Source: Deltaproteobacteria bacterium
GTDB lineage: Bacteria > Myxococcota > Myxococcia > Myxococcales > 40CM-4-68-19
Length of the DNA stretch: 59,620 bases
NCBI GenBank assembly: GCA_005879535.1
Contig: VBKI01000059.1
Coordinates: 13,555-73,174, forward strand
Direction of reading: 5' to 3'
Numbering within the stretch: position 1 is the first letter of the stretch; the number at the start of each line of letters is the position of its first letter. Positions 46,221-56,329 of the stretch are shown piece after piece. The notes beneath the pieces were generated by a model. It saw only the letters and a list, made by a program, of their open reading frames with translations, did no database searches and was not told the origin of the DNA. A program made the translations under genes and the position numbers.

Positions 46221-46945
46221 AGGTCGTGCGAATCCTTGCCGCCATCGCGACGTCGGCCACGGTCCTCGTCGGTGGGGCCTGGTCGGGAGGCGCGCTCGCT
46301 GAACGGCGCGCACCGGAGCGTGCCGCCGCCGTCACCTGTCCCGGCAGCCATGACGTCGTTCGGATCGGCGAGGGCCTCGCGGTCGCCGGTCAACCCATGC
46401 AACTCTCGCTGTTCCGTACCGGCGACCCGCCAGCTCGCATCGCGCGGTTCTACGCCGACGCCTTCCGCGCGCGCGGGCTGACGCCGGTCATGTCGAGCGA
46501 GACGAACCTCGCGCATGTCGCGGCGTTCGACCCCGGGGACGGACTCCAGCGGTTCATCACCGCCATCCGGTGGCCCGATGGCGCCACGCTGGTCATGGTG
46601 GGCTCGGCCAATCCGCGCATGCCGCCGCGGTTCCTCGAGGGCGGGGAACGAGCTTCCTTCCCACTGCCTCCCGGACATCGGGGCGTTCTCGCGTTTCGCA
46701 GCGCCGATGCGGGTTCGAGCGCGGAGAGCGCGCACTTCGTGACTTCCCTTCCTCCCGGCGAGGTTGCGAGCTTCTACCGATCGGCGCTCGCAGCCGAGGG
46801 ATACAGCGAGACGCCGGACCCTCGGAACGAGGGCCTGTTGACCTTCCTGAAGCGCAATTCCGCGATCTCGCTCGCGATGCAACATCTGGGCGAAACGTCG
46901 GGCGCCGCGGTATTCATCATGCGGTCCGAAGGCGAAGTGCGATGA
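46217..46945 (+). CDS. Secreted protein with duplicated domain, pseudopilin operon
   Basis: The 242-residue protein has a signal peptide (residues 1-29, ending GGALA). Two copies of an approximately 70-residue unit follow. Each has a helix of the type IARFYADAFRARGLTPV (about 75) or VASFYRSALAAEGYSET (about 184), then a hydrophobic strand (ATLVMVGSA, AAVFIMRSE). It is not pilin-like itself. ATGA overlaps on both sides place it in the operon. Its function is unknown. Confidence 0.7.
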   Translation: MKVVRILAAIATSATVLVGGAWSGGALAERRAPERAAAVTCPGSHDVVRIGEGLAVAGQPMQLSLFRTGDPPARIARFYADAFRARGLTPVMSSETNLAHVAAFDPGDGLQRFITAIRWPDGATLVMVGSANPRMPPRFLEGGERASFPLPPGHRGVLAFRSADAGSSAESAHFVTSLPPGEVASFYRSALAAEGYSETPDPRNEGLLTFLKRNSAISLAMQHLGETSGAAVFIMRSEGEVR

Positions 46946-47121
46946 GACGGCGCGGTGAGCAAGGCCAGGCGCTGGTCGAGTCGAGCATCCTCCTCGCGAC
47001 CTTGCTCGGAGGGCTGGCAGTGGGCGGCGTCTGGCTGATGAAGACGCATCCGCAGATGCTCCGCGCCATCGACGCGCACGTCCGCGGCTATCTCTTCGCG
47101 CTTTCCCTTCCGTTCCCCTGA
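46942..47121 (+). CDS. 59-residue pilin-like protein
   Basis: The short protein reads MRRRGEQG, then QALVESSILLATLLGGLAVG, then a tail of about 30 residues. The G-Q site, Glu at +5 and the size resemble Flp-type major pilins, although the Flp EYGL motif is absent. Its start overlaps the preceding stop (ATGA), which supports it as a real gene. Its 3' end overlaps the 3' end of a convergent minus-strand gene by 34 nt. Confidence 0.65.
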   Translation: MRRRGEQGQALVESSILLATLLGGLAVGGVWLMKTHPQMLRAIDAHVRGYLFALSLPFP

Positions 47122-47678
47122 TCCCACCCCGGTGGAAAGACGGAGTGGCCGCCAGTGGTCCCGGAGGTGAGCAACTCCACCGATTGCCGCGGAGAGCGCG
47201 CCTTCACGAGTCCCCAGAGCGGTACGCTCCTCGCCCGCCAGACCCGCACTGGCACGCGCGCCGTACTGCGTGGCAAAGCCAGGCGGATGCGATCGAGCGG
47301 GATTTCGACGGGCTGCTGCGCGGCGAGCATCACGTACATGCGTCCGACGTTTGCGGGCCAGGGCCGGTCGCCCTCGATGAGCACTCTGGCCGCCGAAGCG
47401 ATGCCGCTTTCCCCCGCTGCGGTCAGCTCGAGCCAATATCGTCCTTCGCCTTCGGCTGGCAAAACCGTCGCGCGAACCCGGACGTCCTCGCGGCCCCGCG
47501 TGCGCACCAGATACTCCGCCCACGATCCCGGTCGCGGATTGATGGGCCCCAACGCGGCGGGGATCGCGGGATCGGCAAAGAACGGCAACGACGCCGCGGC
47601 GAGCAGGAACGCGAGAGCCACGGCGAGAAGCCTGGAACGCTCCGGCCGGCGTTGCAATGCGATCTCTGGCGGAGCCAC
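47088..47678 (-). CDS. Hypothetical exported protein
   Basis: The 196-residue product has a hydrophobic N-terminal segment (about 15-37, RLLAVALAFLLAAASLPFFA) and an extracytoplasmic domain with PGSWAEYLVRTRGRED and PRSTARVPVRVW. No family is recognised. The start is uncertain (GTG 47678 or TTG 47657); a longer frame adds only Pro/Arg-rich sequence. It diverges from 47708 with a 29-bp gap and converges on the pilin-like gene with a 34-nt overlap. Confidence 0.55.
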   Translation of the reverse strand: MAPPEIALQRRPERSRLLAVALAFLLAAASLPFFADPAIPAALGPINPRPGSWAEYLVRTRGREDVRVRATVLPAEGEGRYWLELTAAGESGIASAARVLIEGDRPWPANVGRMYVMLAAQQPVEIPLDRIRLALPRSTARVPVRVWRARSVPLWGLVKARSPRQSVELLTSGTTGGHSVFPPGWDQGNGRESAKR

Positions 47679-47695
47679 CGCCGTCGGCCGACGAC

Positions 47696-47701
47696 TATGA
47701 T
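47696..47701 (+). promoter_or_regulatory. TATGAT -10-like hexamer 6 nt before GTG 47708
   Basis: TATGAT matches the -10 consensus at 5 of 6 positions and ends 6 nt before GTG 47708, the leaderless spacing seen at other genes here. Confidence 0.4.
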
Positions 47702-47707
47702 GCCTCG

Positions 47708-48421
47708 GTGATCCGCCTCGCCTACTTGTGCGCGTACGCCCTGGTCGCGGCGCTGGGCGAGGCACTGGTCGCGCGCCCCGCGTCTCTCTGGCTCCGCTCA
47801 CAGGGCCTCTTCCACCCCGCGCTCGCCTGGGAGGTTCCTTACGGTTCGCTGCTCGCCGCGTCGGCTGCCGCCCTCGCTCTGTTCACAGTCTGGCTCGGCT
47901 CGCACACCGCGATGGGCCGGAAGCCCGTCCTGCCTCTCCACGTCGCCTTCCTGCTGCTCGTCGGGATCTGCCTCGCCCTGCGCTCCGCCTCGGGCGAGCC
48001 GCGGCCGCCGCCGGATCCCGCTCCCGCTCTCGTCTCCGCCCTCGCGGCCGCCGCGGCCGAGCTGGATCGCAGTTATGCCAGCCTCTACGCGTCAGACGCT
48101 GCGCAGTTCGCCTCTTCGCTCGCCCAGATCGCTGCGCCCCCGTTCCTCAGACTTGGCCGGCGGATCCCACTGCACGCGAGAATCCTCTCCGCCGCAGAGG
48201 GCGCCCAATTGGAGCCGCTTCCAGACGATCAGCCCGGAACGCTGTACATCGCGATCTCCCGGGATCGCCAATCCGCCTGGCTCACGGCACTGTCGCTGAA
48301 CGGGATCCTCGAGCTCCCTCCCGGGAGCCCGGCAATCGCCGAAGCGCACGCAGGGACCCACTCCGCACCTGGCGCCGATCCGAAGATCCCGTCCTATACG
48401 CCTGTGCGTTCAGGAAAATGA
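47708..48421 (+). CDS. Hypothetical membrane protein
   Basis: The 237-residue protein has three hydrophobic segments in its first 100 residues (about 3-22, 47-68, 77-97) and a soluble C-terminal part of about 130 residues. No family is recognised. GTG 47708 is chosen because it begins the first helix and follows TATGAT by 6 nt; an in-frame ATG at 47657 would overlap the divergent gene. It converges on gyrB, with 19 bp between the stops. Confidence 0.55.
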   Translation: MIRLAYLCAYALVAALGEALVARPASLWLRSQGLFHPALAWEVPYGSLLAASAAALALFTVWLGSHTAMGRKPVLPLHVAFLLLVGICLALRSASGEPRPPPDPAPALVSALAAAAAELDRSYASLYASDAAQFASSLAQIAAPPFLRLGRRIPLHARILSAAEGAQLEPLPDDQPGTLYIAISRDRQSAWLTALSLNGILELPPGSPAIAEAHAGTHSAPGADPKIPSYTPVRSGK

Positions 48422-48440
48422 TGGCGGTTGACCCGCAGCG

Positions 48441-50939
<2,499 letters not shown>

Positions 50940-50984
50940 TTATCACCCGAAACGCGCCGGAAGCAAGGCGAAAAAGCGCTCAGA

Positions 50985-52115
50985 TCACTCTGAAAACAGG
51001 GTGTTTTTTGGAGCGATCCGGCCGCTCTCCACGCGCTGGAAAACGGCCTCTTTCACGGCGCTTTTCGCCACCAGGTTCGGGTCGGTGGTCGTGAGGACCA
51101 CCTGCCCGTCCAGACCGCCCAGATAGCGCATGAGAAACGCGTTGCGCGAGGGGTCGAGCTCGCTGGAGACGTCGTCCAGCAGCAAGAGCGGCGCCCGCCC
51201 CTGCGCGGCGCGGAGATTCTCGATCTCGCCGATCTTGAATGCCAGCACGATTGCGCGCGACTGCCCCTGGCTCGCATACGTTCGCGCCTGCGTCTCGCCC
51301 AGCAGCAGCCCGAGGTCATCCGCGTGGGGGCCGACGCTGGTGTAGCCGCGTTCGCGGTCGCGCGGCAGGCGGCGGCGCAGCGCTTCGAGGAGCCGTTCCT
51401 CGAGCGAAGCGCCCCCTTCGGCAAGCGCGTCCGATTCCCGACCCGCGGCGAGGTACGCGAGGGTCAGCGGTTCCTCTCCGCGCGCTACCTCCGCGAACGC
51501 TTGCTGCGCGTGCGGCCGGAGCTCCGCCAGTACGCCCTCGCGCCGTCTTCTCACCGAGGCGCCGAGCTTCGCCACGGGCTCATCGAAGCTCGCGATCAGC
51601 TCCGGCGCGGCCTGGTGCCGCAGCAGCTCATTGCGCGAGCGCAGCGCTCGCAGATACGCCCGCGCGTCCGCGAGGTGCGCCGGATGGCGATTTTGCGCCG
51701 CGCGGTCGAGCAGCTTGCGTCGCCCTTCGGGTCCTCCCTTGACGACCAGGACGTCGTCTGGCGTGAAGGCGACGGTGGCGAGCCCGCCGAACAGCTCGTC
51801 AGGATCGCGAACTGTCTTGCCGTCCACGCGGGCGCTGCGCCCTTCCCTTCCGACTTCGACCTCGACTTCGCGCACGCCACCTGGCAGCTCGAAGCGCCCT
51901 CGCACCAGCGCCGGCTGGTCGCTCCCGATCCGGACCAGCTCGGCGAGCTTCTGCGCCCGCAGTGGCCGCAGCGTGCAGAGGAGATGGCAGGCTTCGAGGA
52001 AGTTCGTTTTTCCCTGGCCATTCGAGCCGAACAGCACGGTCGTGTGCCGCCCGAGCTCGACGCGAGCATCGGCGAGATTGCGAAACGCGCGCGTGCTGAC
52101 GTCGAAGAGAAGCAC
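50985..52115 (-). CDS. recF: DNA replication and repair protein RecF
   Basis: RecF (376 residues) is an SMC-like ATPase that loads RecA at gaps. Walker A GSNGQGKTN is at about 30-38. The signature TYASQGQSRAIVLAFKIG is near 283-300 and Walker B LLLLDDVSSELD near 316-327. The GTG 52115 start comes immediately after the TAG of the Cys-rich gene, with no base between them, so the two are coupled. gyrB follows after 72 bp. Confidence 0.95.
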   Translation of the reverse strand: MLLFDVSTRAFRNLADARVELGRHTTVLFGSNGQGKTNFLEACHLLCTLRPLRAQKLAELVRIGSDQPALVRGRFELPGGVREVEVEVGREGRSARVDGKTVRDPDELFGGLATVAFTPDDVLVVKGGPEGRRKLLDRAAQNRHPAHLADARAYLRALRSRNELLRHQAAPELIASFDEPVAKLGASVRRRREGVLAELRPHAQQAFAEVARGEEPLTLAYLAAGRESDALAEGGASLEERLLEALRRRLPRDRERGYTSVGPHADDLGLLLGETQARTYASQGQSRAIVLAFKIGEIENLRAAQGRAPLLLLDDVSSELDPSRNAFLMRYLGGLDGQVVLTTTDPNLVAKSAVKEAVFQRVESGRIAPKNTLFSE

Positions 52116-52472
52116 CTACTGCTTTACGCACATGTCGAACGGCACGCCGGCGCCGGCGCTGCGGCACTCGTACTTCACTGGGCACCGCGGCGACGGCTTC
52201 TTCGCCTTCCTGCCGACGTCGACGGGAGCGCCGGGACTGAGCTTCTGTGTGCCGGATTCGAAGGAGGCGCAGGGCAGCACGCAGAATCCCTTGTCCAGCG
52301 GCTTCCCCTTCATGTCGCTCTGGTGGACGCACCGCTGCGACCGGTGCTTGCAGTCGGCGTTCTTTCGACAGCTCTTCCCCAGTCCCATCGTTCGCGGGTC
52401 CCTGGACACCTTCTGCGACGGGCGGGCGTCGGATGCGGCAGCGAGGAGAACGGCTGCGAGCAGAGCGCTCAT
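52116..52472 (-). CDS. Cys-rich exported protein between dnaN and recF
   Basis: The 118-residue protein has a short signal peptide (residues 1-16, SALLAAVLLAAASDA) and eight cysteines (35, 41, 48, 64, 68, 97, 103, 115), enough for four disulfides. The mature part is basic. No family is recognised. It is tightly inserted: its ATG directly follows the dnaN TGA, and its TAG directly precedes the recF GTG, with no spacer bases. A secreted product in a replication operon is unexpected. Confidence 0.75.
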   Translation of the reverse strand: MSALLAAVLLAAASDARPSQKVSRDPRTMGLGKSCRKNADCKHRSQRCVHQSDMKGKPLDKGFCVLPCASFESGTQKLSPGAPVDVGRKAKKPSPRCPVKYECRSAGAGVPFDMCVKQ

Positions 52473-53594
52473 TCAGATGCGCATCGGCATGATCACCGCC
52501 GTGTATCTCGCGCCTGCTCCCGGTTCCCCGGCGGGCTTGAGCACACCCGGCGACAGCTCGTCGCAGAGCTCGACCTTCATCTGCTCGGCGTCGACCACCT
52601 GGAGGACATCCATCAGGTATCGGGCGTTGAAGCCGATCTGCAGCGGCAGTCCTTTGTAGGAAACCGGGATCTCTTCCTTCGCGTCTCCCAGGTCGGGGTT
52701 CTGCGAAGTCACCTTCAGCGATCCCTCCTGCAGCTCGAAGCGGACGGCGTTGGTGCTGCGGTCGCTCGAGAGCAGGCTCATGCGCTTGAGCGTGTCGAGC
52801 AGGCGCGGCCGGTCGACGGTGACCGTCCGGTCGGCCTCCTTGGGGATCACCTGCTGGTAATCGGGGAAGATGCCGTCGATGAGGCGCATCACCATGGTGA
52901 CGTCGCCGCGGCGGAAGACGCCGGAAGTCTCGGTGAAGCCGAGCTCGCAGGTTCCGGTCTGGTCCTCGGACAAGAGCCGGCGCAGCTCGAAGAGTCCCTT
53001 GCGAGGCACGATCACGCCCCGCTTGAGATTGAACTGCCCCTCGAGCCGACGCTGCACCAGGCTGAGCCGGTGCCCGTCGGTGGCCACCATCCTCACGTCG
53101 CCTTCGCCGCTCTCGAAAAAGACGCCGTTCAGGTTGTGCCGGGTCTCGTCGGCCGAGATGGCGAATTGGGTCTTCTCGATCATCTCCAGCAGCGCGGTCG
53201 GATCGACTGGGACAAAGTTGACCTTCTCCGAGCGCGGGAAGGGCGGATAGTCCTCGGCGGGCTGCCCGACGATGTTGAACTCGGCCGCTCCCGAGGTGAG
53301 CCTCACCCGGTTGTTCGCCTCGCGCCGGAGCACCGCCGACTTCTCGGGCAAGGCGCGGACGATGTCGTAGAGCTCCTTGTGCTTCAACGCCACCGAGCCG
53401 CCCTTGCGCACCTCGCAGGGGTGCGTCCCGGTGACGCCGATCTCCAGGTCGAATGCCGAGACGCGCATCCTCCCGTCCTCGGTCGCCTCGAGCAGCACGG
53501 AGGCAAGGATCGGCATCGTGCTCTTCTTCTCGACGATGCCCTGCGCCCGGTACAGCGCCCGGGAGAACTCGTCGGTCCCGATCTGGAGCTCCAT
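52473..53594 (-). CDS. dnaN: DNA polymerase III beta sliding clamp
   Basis: The 373-residue clamp has the three-domain layout: MELQIGTDEFSRALYRAQ at the start, EKTQFAISADETRHNLNGV at about 140-158, and the C-terminal YTAVIMPMRI. It rings DNA and tethers the polymerase. AAAGGTAAG lies upstream of ATG 53594. It is 194 bp downstream of dnaA. Confidence 0.97.
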   Translation of the reverse strand: MELQIGTDEFSRALYRAQGIVEKKSTMPILASVLLEATEDGRMRVSAFDLEIGVTGTHPCEVRKGGSVALKHKELYDIVRALPEKSAVLRREANNRVRLTSGAAEFNIVGQPAEDYPPFPRSEKVNFVPVDPTALLEMIEKTQFAISADETRHNLNGVFFESGEGDVRMVATDGHRLSLVQRRLEGQFNLKRGVIVPRKGLFELRRLLSEDQTGTCELGFTETSGVFRRGDVTMVMRLIDGIFPDYQQVIPKEADRTVTVDRPRLLDTLKRMSLLSSDRSTNAVRFELQEGSLKVTSQNPDLGDAKEEIPVSYKGLPLQIGFNARYLMDVLQVVDAEQMKVELCDELSPGVLKPAGEPGAGARYTAVIMPMRI

Positions 53595-53788
53595 CTCTGC
53601 TTACCTTTCTGATCAGGAAAAGAGGATCTCGTAGTGCTCTTAGAGCCTGTGGATCTGTGGGGAGTGAGCGTTCATCCGCAGGATCGTTGATCTTCGGGTT
53701 GCGGACAACCGATTCGAATCGCTGTGCGCGAGCTGTGCGGCGGCCGCTGGCGAAACCGTCCACATGTGTCGCGCAACCTTTCGCACAC
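53595..53788. other. dnaA-dnaN intergenic region with degenerate DnaA boxes
   Basis: The 194-bp gap holds TGTGGATCT (53648-53656, 7 of 9 match to the reversed box), TCATCCGCA (53672-53680, 7 of 9) and weaker TGTGGGGAG and CCGTCCACA sites. It is a candidate part of oriC, or a DnaA-controlled leader of dnaN. No perfect box lies in it. Confidence 0.35.
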
Positions 53789-55228
53789 TCAGGAGTTCAG
53801 CCGGCGAAGGAGGGACTGAACGGTCTTCGAAAGGTCGGGTTCCTCGTTCATCAGCTGATCGATCCGCTGCTCGGCGTTGATCACCGTGGAGTGATCCTTG
53901 CCGCCGAACTTCTCGCCGATGACTGGATACGAAAGGCCGGTGATCCGCCGCGTCAGGAACATGGCCACCTGGCGGGCGCGGGCGATGTTCTGCTGCCGCC
54001 GGTCGCCCTTGATGTCCTGCGGCTTCACCTGCATCGCTTCGGCGACGATCTTGATGATGGTCTCCACGTCCGGCTTGTCGCCGCGCACGACCAGGATGTT
54101 CTTGAGGACGTCCTGGGCCAGCTCGACGGTCAGCGCCGCCCCGGTCAGGCTCGCGAACGCCGCGAGGCGGATGAGCGATCCCTCCAGCTCCCGGACGTTG
54201 CTGCGGATGTGCGTCCCGAGGAAGAGGGCGACGTCGTCGGGAAGGGCGATATGGTCCGTCGCCGCCTTCTTCTTGAGGATGGCGACGCGCGTCTCGGTTT
54301 CTGGCGGCTGGATGTCCGCGATCAGTCCCCACTGGAACCGGCTGCGGAGCCGCTCCTCGAAGCCCTCGATCTCCGTCGGGAGCTTGTCGGAGGTGACGAA
54401 GATCTGCTTGCCGGCCTCGTGAAGCGCGTTGAAGGTGTGGAAGAATTCCTCCATCGTCTGCTTCTTGTTGCCGAGGAACTGGATGTCGTCGAGCAGGAGG
54501 ATGTCGCACTTCTCCCGGTAGCGCGCGCGGAATTCGGGCATCCGGTGCTGCTCGAGGGCATGGATCAGGTCGTTGGTGAACGACTCCGACGACAGGTAGA
54601 CGACGTGGCAGTTGGGGTTCTGCCGCAGCGCGTGGTTGCCGACGGCGTGCACGAGGTGCGTCTTGCCCAGTCCCACGCCGCCGTAGAGGAACAGTGGGTT
54701 GTAGGCCTTGCCCGGAGCGTTGGCGACCGCGGTGCAGGCGGCCACCGCGAACTGGTTCGAAGGGCCGACGACGAACGAGTCGAAGGAGTACTTCGCGCTG
54801 ATCTGGAGCTGGCGGGCCCCGGGGGGCGGTTCAGAGGGAGGAGGGGTAGTAACCGGAGGACGGCTCTCCGGAACGGGGATGGCCTCGGCGACATCCTCGC
54901 CCGGTGCGCGCTCGCGTACGACAAACTTGACGACGCACGGGCGTCCGAGCTGCGCCTCGAGGTCCTGCAAAAGGACATCGAGCAGGTTGTCGCGGACCCA
55001 GTCGATCATGAAACGGCTGGAGTGGGCGAGCGTCAGCTCGTCGCCTTCCAGGCTGACCGGCTTGATCGGCTCGAAGTAGGTCTGGAACGTGTGCCGGGAA
55101 AGCCGACCCTTCAGACGGTGGATCGCCCGCGTCCAGAGATCCGTCGCTGCACGTTCCGACTCGAGAGAATTCGCCACCGCAGAGCCGTCCACAGTGTTGT
55201 TCACAGCTGTGGATAAGGAGCCAGGCAT
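53789..55228 (-). CDS. dnaA: Chromosomal replication initiator DnaA
   Basis: DnaA (479 residues) opens the origin. Domain I covers about 28-105, with a Pro-rich linker at about 118-137. The AAA+ domain has GGVGLGKTH (183-191) and LLLDDIQFL (about 247-255). The C-terminal helix-turn-helix has GGKDHSTVINA (about 448-458). ATG 55228 is chosen because GGGGGA lies 6 nt upstream. A perfect DnaA box spans codons 5-7, and an inverted second box follows it. Confidence 0.96.
   Translation of the reverse strand: MPGSLSTAVNNTVDGSAVANSLESERAATDLWTRAIHRLKGRLSRHTFQTYFEPIKPVSLEGDELTLAHSSRFMIDWVRDNLLDVLLQDLEAQLGRPCVVKFVVRERAPGEDVAEAIPVPESRPPVTTPPPSEPPPGARQLQISAKYSFDSFVVGPSNQFAVAACTAVANAPGKAYNPLFLYGGVGLGKTHLVHAVGNHALRQNPNCHVVYLSSESFTNDLIHALEQHRMPEFRARYREKCDILLLDDIQFLGNKKQTMEEFFHTFNALHEAGKQIFVTSDKLPTEIEGFEERLRSRFQWGLIADIQPPETETRVAILKKKAATDHIALPDDVALFLGTHIRSNVRELEGSLIRLAAFASLTGAALTVELAQDVLKNILVVRGDKPDVETIIKIVAEAMQVKPQDIKGDRRQQNIARARQVAMFLTRRITGLSYPVIGEKFGGKDHSTVINAEQRIDQLMNEEPDLSKTVQSLLRRLNS
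55197..55216 (-). promoter_or_regulatory. Inverted pair of DnaA boxes inside the dnaA start
   Basis: The minus strand carries a perfect TTATCCACA (55216-55208). After 2 bp the plus strand carries TTGTTCACA (55197-55205, 8 of 9). Both lie within dnaA codons 5-11. They may serve autoregulation of dnaA or origin function. Confidence 0.6.
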
Positions 55229-55543
55229 CGGAAGTCCCCCGGGATTTGTCTTAGGAATAGGACGCCCCTCGAGCGCGCGGCGCGGCTCGCTGGCCGTGGA
55301 TGTCGGTTCTCCGGAATGTCTGCCTGACAACAAAAACGAAACAGCGCCGCGGACCCTAGCAAACGGGGCGAAAGCGGATCAAGCGCGATCTCCAAAGTGG
55401 CTGGATCGACGCCAGATCAATGGCAGCCGGGGCCCGAATCGTTTGCGCAGCGAACGATCGGTCGTGCGCCGCGGACGTTTCTTGACTTGCCCGGTCGCGC
55501 ATGCTTTCTTGCCGCGCTTTTCGCTCTCAGGAGGCAGTCCGTC
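55229..55543. other. dnaA-rpmH divergent intergenic region
   Basis: This 315-bp gap separates the two replication-origin gene blocks. It contains an A-rich stretch (55327-55342), an inverted repeat ATCGTT/AACGAT (55438-55443 and 55453-55458, 9-nt spacer) and a -35-like TTGACT for rpmH. No perfect DnaA box was found, only CGTGGATGT-like remnants near 55298. oriC may lie here or in the dnaA-dnaN gap; sequence alone does not decide. Confidence 0.4.
55482..55510 (+). promoter_or_regulatory. Candidate promoter of rpmH
   Basis: TTGACT (55482-55487) is a good -35. The hexamer at 17-bp spacing, TTTCTT (55505-55510), matches -10 only at 3 positions. The leader would be short and holds AGGAGG before GTG 55544. 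Confidence 0.35.
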
Positions 55544-55693
55544 GTGAAGCGCACGTATCAGCCGAGCAAGGTCCGCCGCAACCGCGAGCACGGGTTTCGC
55601 AAGCGAAATGCGACGCGAGCGGGGCGGAGAGTCCTCAAGCGCCGCCGCGCGAAGGGCCGCAAGCGGCTCGTGGTGAGCGCGCCGAGAAAGTAG
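55544..55693 (+). CDS. rpmH: 50S ribosomal protein L34
   Basis: The 49-residue basic protein starts [17 protein letters not shown] at its second residue and has the family core [19 protein letters not shown] 55544 follows AGGAGG. It heads the rpmH-rnpA-yidD-yidC block, as in most bacteria. Confidence 0.97.
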   Translation: MKRTYQPSKVRRNREHGFRKRNATRAGRRVLKRRRAKGRKRLVVSAPRK

Positions 55694-55709
55694 CCGCACG
55701 GGAGGGGCC

Positions 55710-56087
55710 GTGGCGGCCTACGCATTTCCAAAGAGCGCGCGTCTGCTCCGGCGTTCTGATTTTCTCGAGGCCCGGAAGACGGGCAGCAGTTTCGCGGACG
55801 GGCCCTTGGCGGCAAGTTTTCGCCCGCGTGAAGCAGCGCCGACGCGGCCGGGAATTGCAGGCGGCATGGCGCGCGTTGGACTCATTGTGTCGTCCAAGGT
55901 AGGAGGCGCCGTGGCCCGAAACCGGATCAAGCGTCGCCTTCGAGAGGCGGTCCGGCTCGAGCTTTCCGCGCTCCCCGCCGTGGATCTGGTGCTGGTCGCG
56001 CGCGCGGGCGCAGTGGATGCGTCCGTCGAGGACTTCCGCCGCTGGCTGCGCCGGGCCGCGGTCCGCATCGCGGCGGTGACGCCGTGA
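55710..56087 (+). CDS. rnpA: Ribonuclease P protein component
   Basis: The 125-residue protein binds the RNase P RNA and tRNA 5' leaders. The RNR motif [14 protein letters not shown] is at about 69-82, and the N-terminus has [19 protein letters not shown] 55710 follows GGGAGGGG. Its stop overlaps the yidD GTG. Confidence 0.93.
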   Translation: MAAYAFPKSARLLRRSDFLEARKTGSSFADGPLAASFRPREAAPTRPGIAGGMARVGLIVSSKVGGAVARNRIKRRLREAVRLELSALPAVDLVLVARAGAVDASVEDFRRWLRRAAVRIAAVTP

Positions 56088-56329
56088 CGGTACGTCTGCT
56101 GTCGCTGCCCCTCCTGGCCCTGATCGCGGTCTATCGGCGGCTGATCTCCCCAATGATTCCAGCGGCTTGCCGCTACTACCCGAGCTGCTCCCAGTACGCG
56201 CAGGAAGCGGTGCTCGCGCATGGGCCGTTGATCGGGCCCTGGCTCGCACTGCGGCGGCTGCTCCGTTGCCATCCGTGGGCCGTCGGCGGTCCTGACCCCG
56301 TGCCGCCCGCGCGAAAGAGACTCGCATGA
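56084..56329 (+). CDS. yidD: Membrane protein insertion efficiency factor YidD
   Basis: The 81-residue protein has a hydrophobic start, then [20 protein letters not shown] with Cys29 and Cys35. It ends with [15 protein letters not shown], the family signature. It overlaps rnpA and yidC by 4 nt each. Confidence 0.93.
   Translation: MTVRLLSLPLLALIAVYRRLISPMIPAACRYYPSCSQYAQEAVLAHGPLIGPWLALRRLLRCHPWAVGGPDPVPPARKRLA

Noticed and set aside
55229-55543. Calling this gap the proven oriC
   Set aside because: No perfect DnaA box or clear unwinding element is present, so only a candidate region is recorded.
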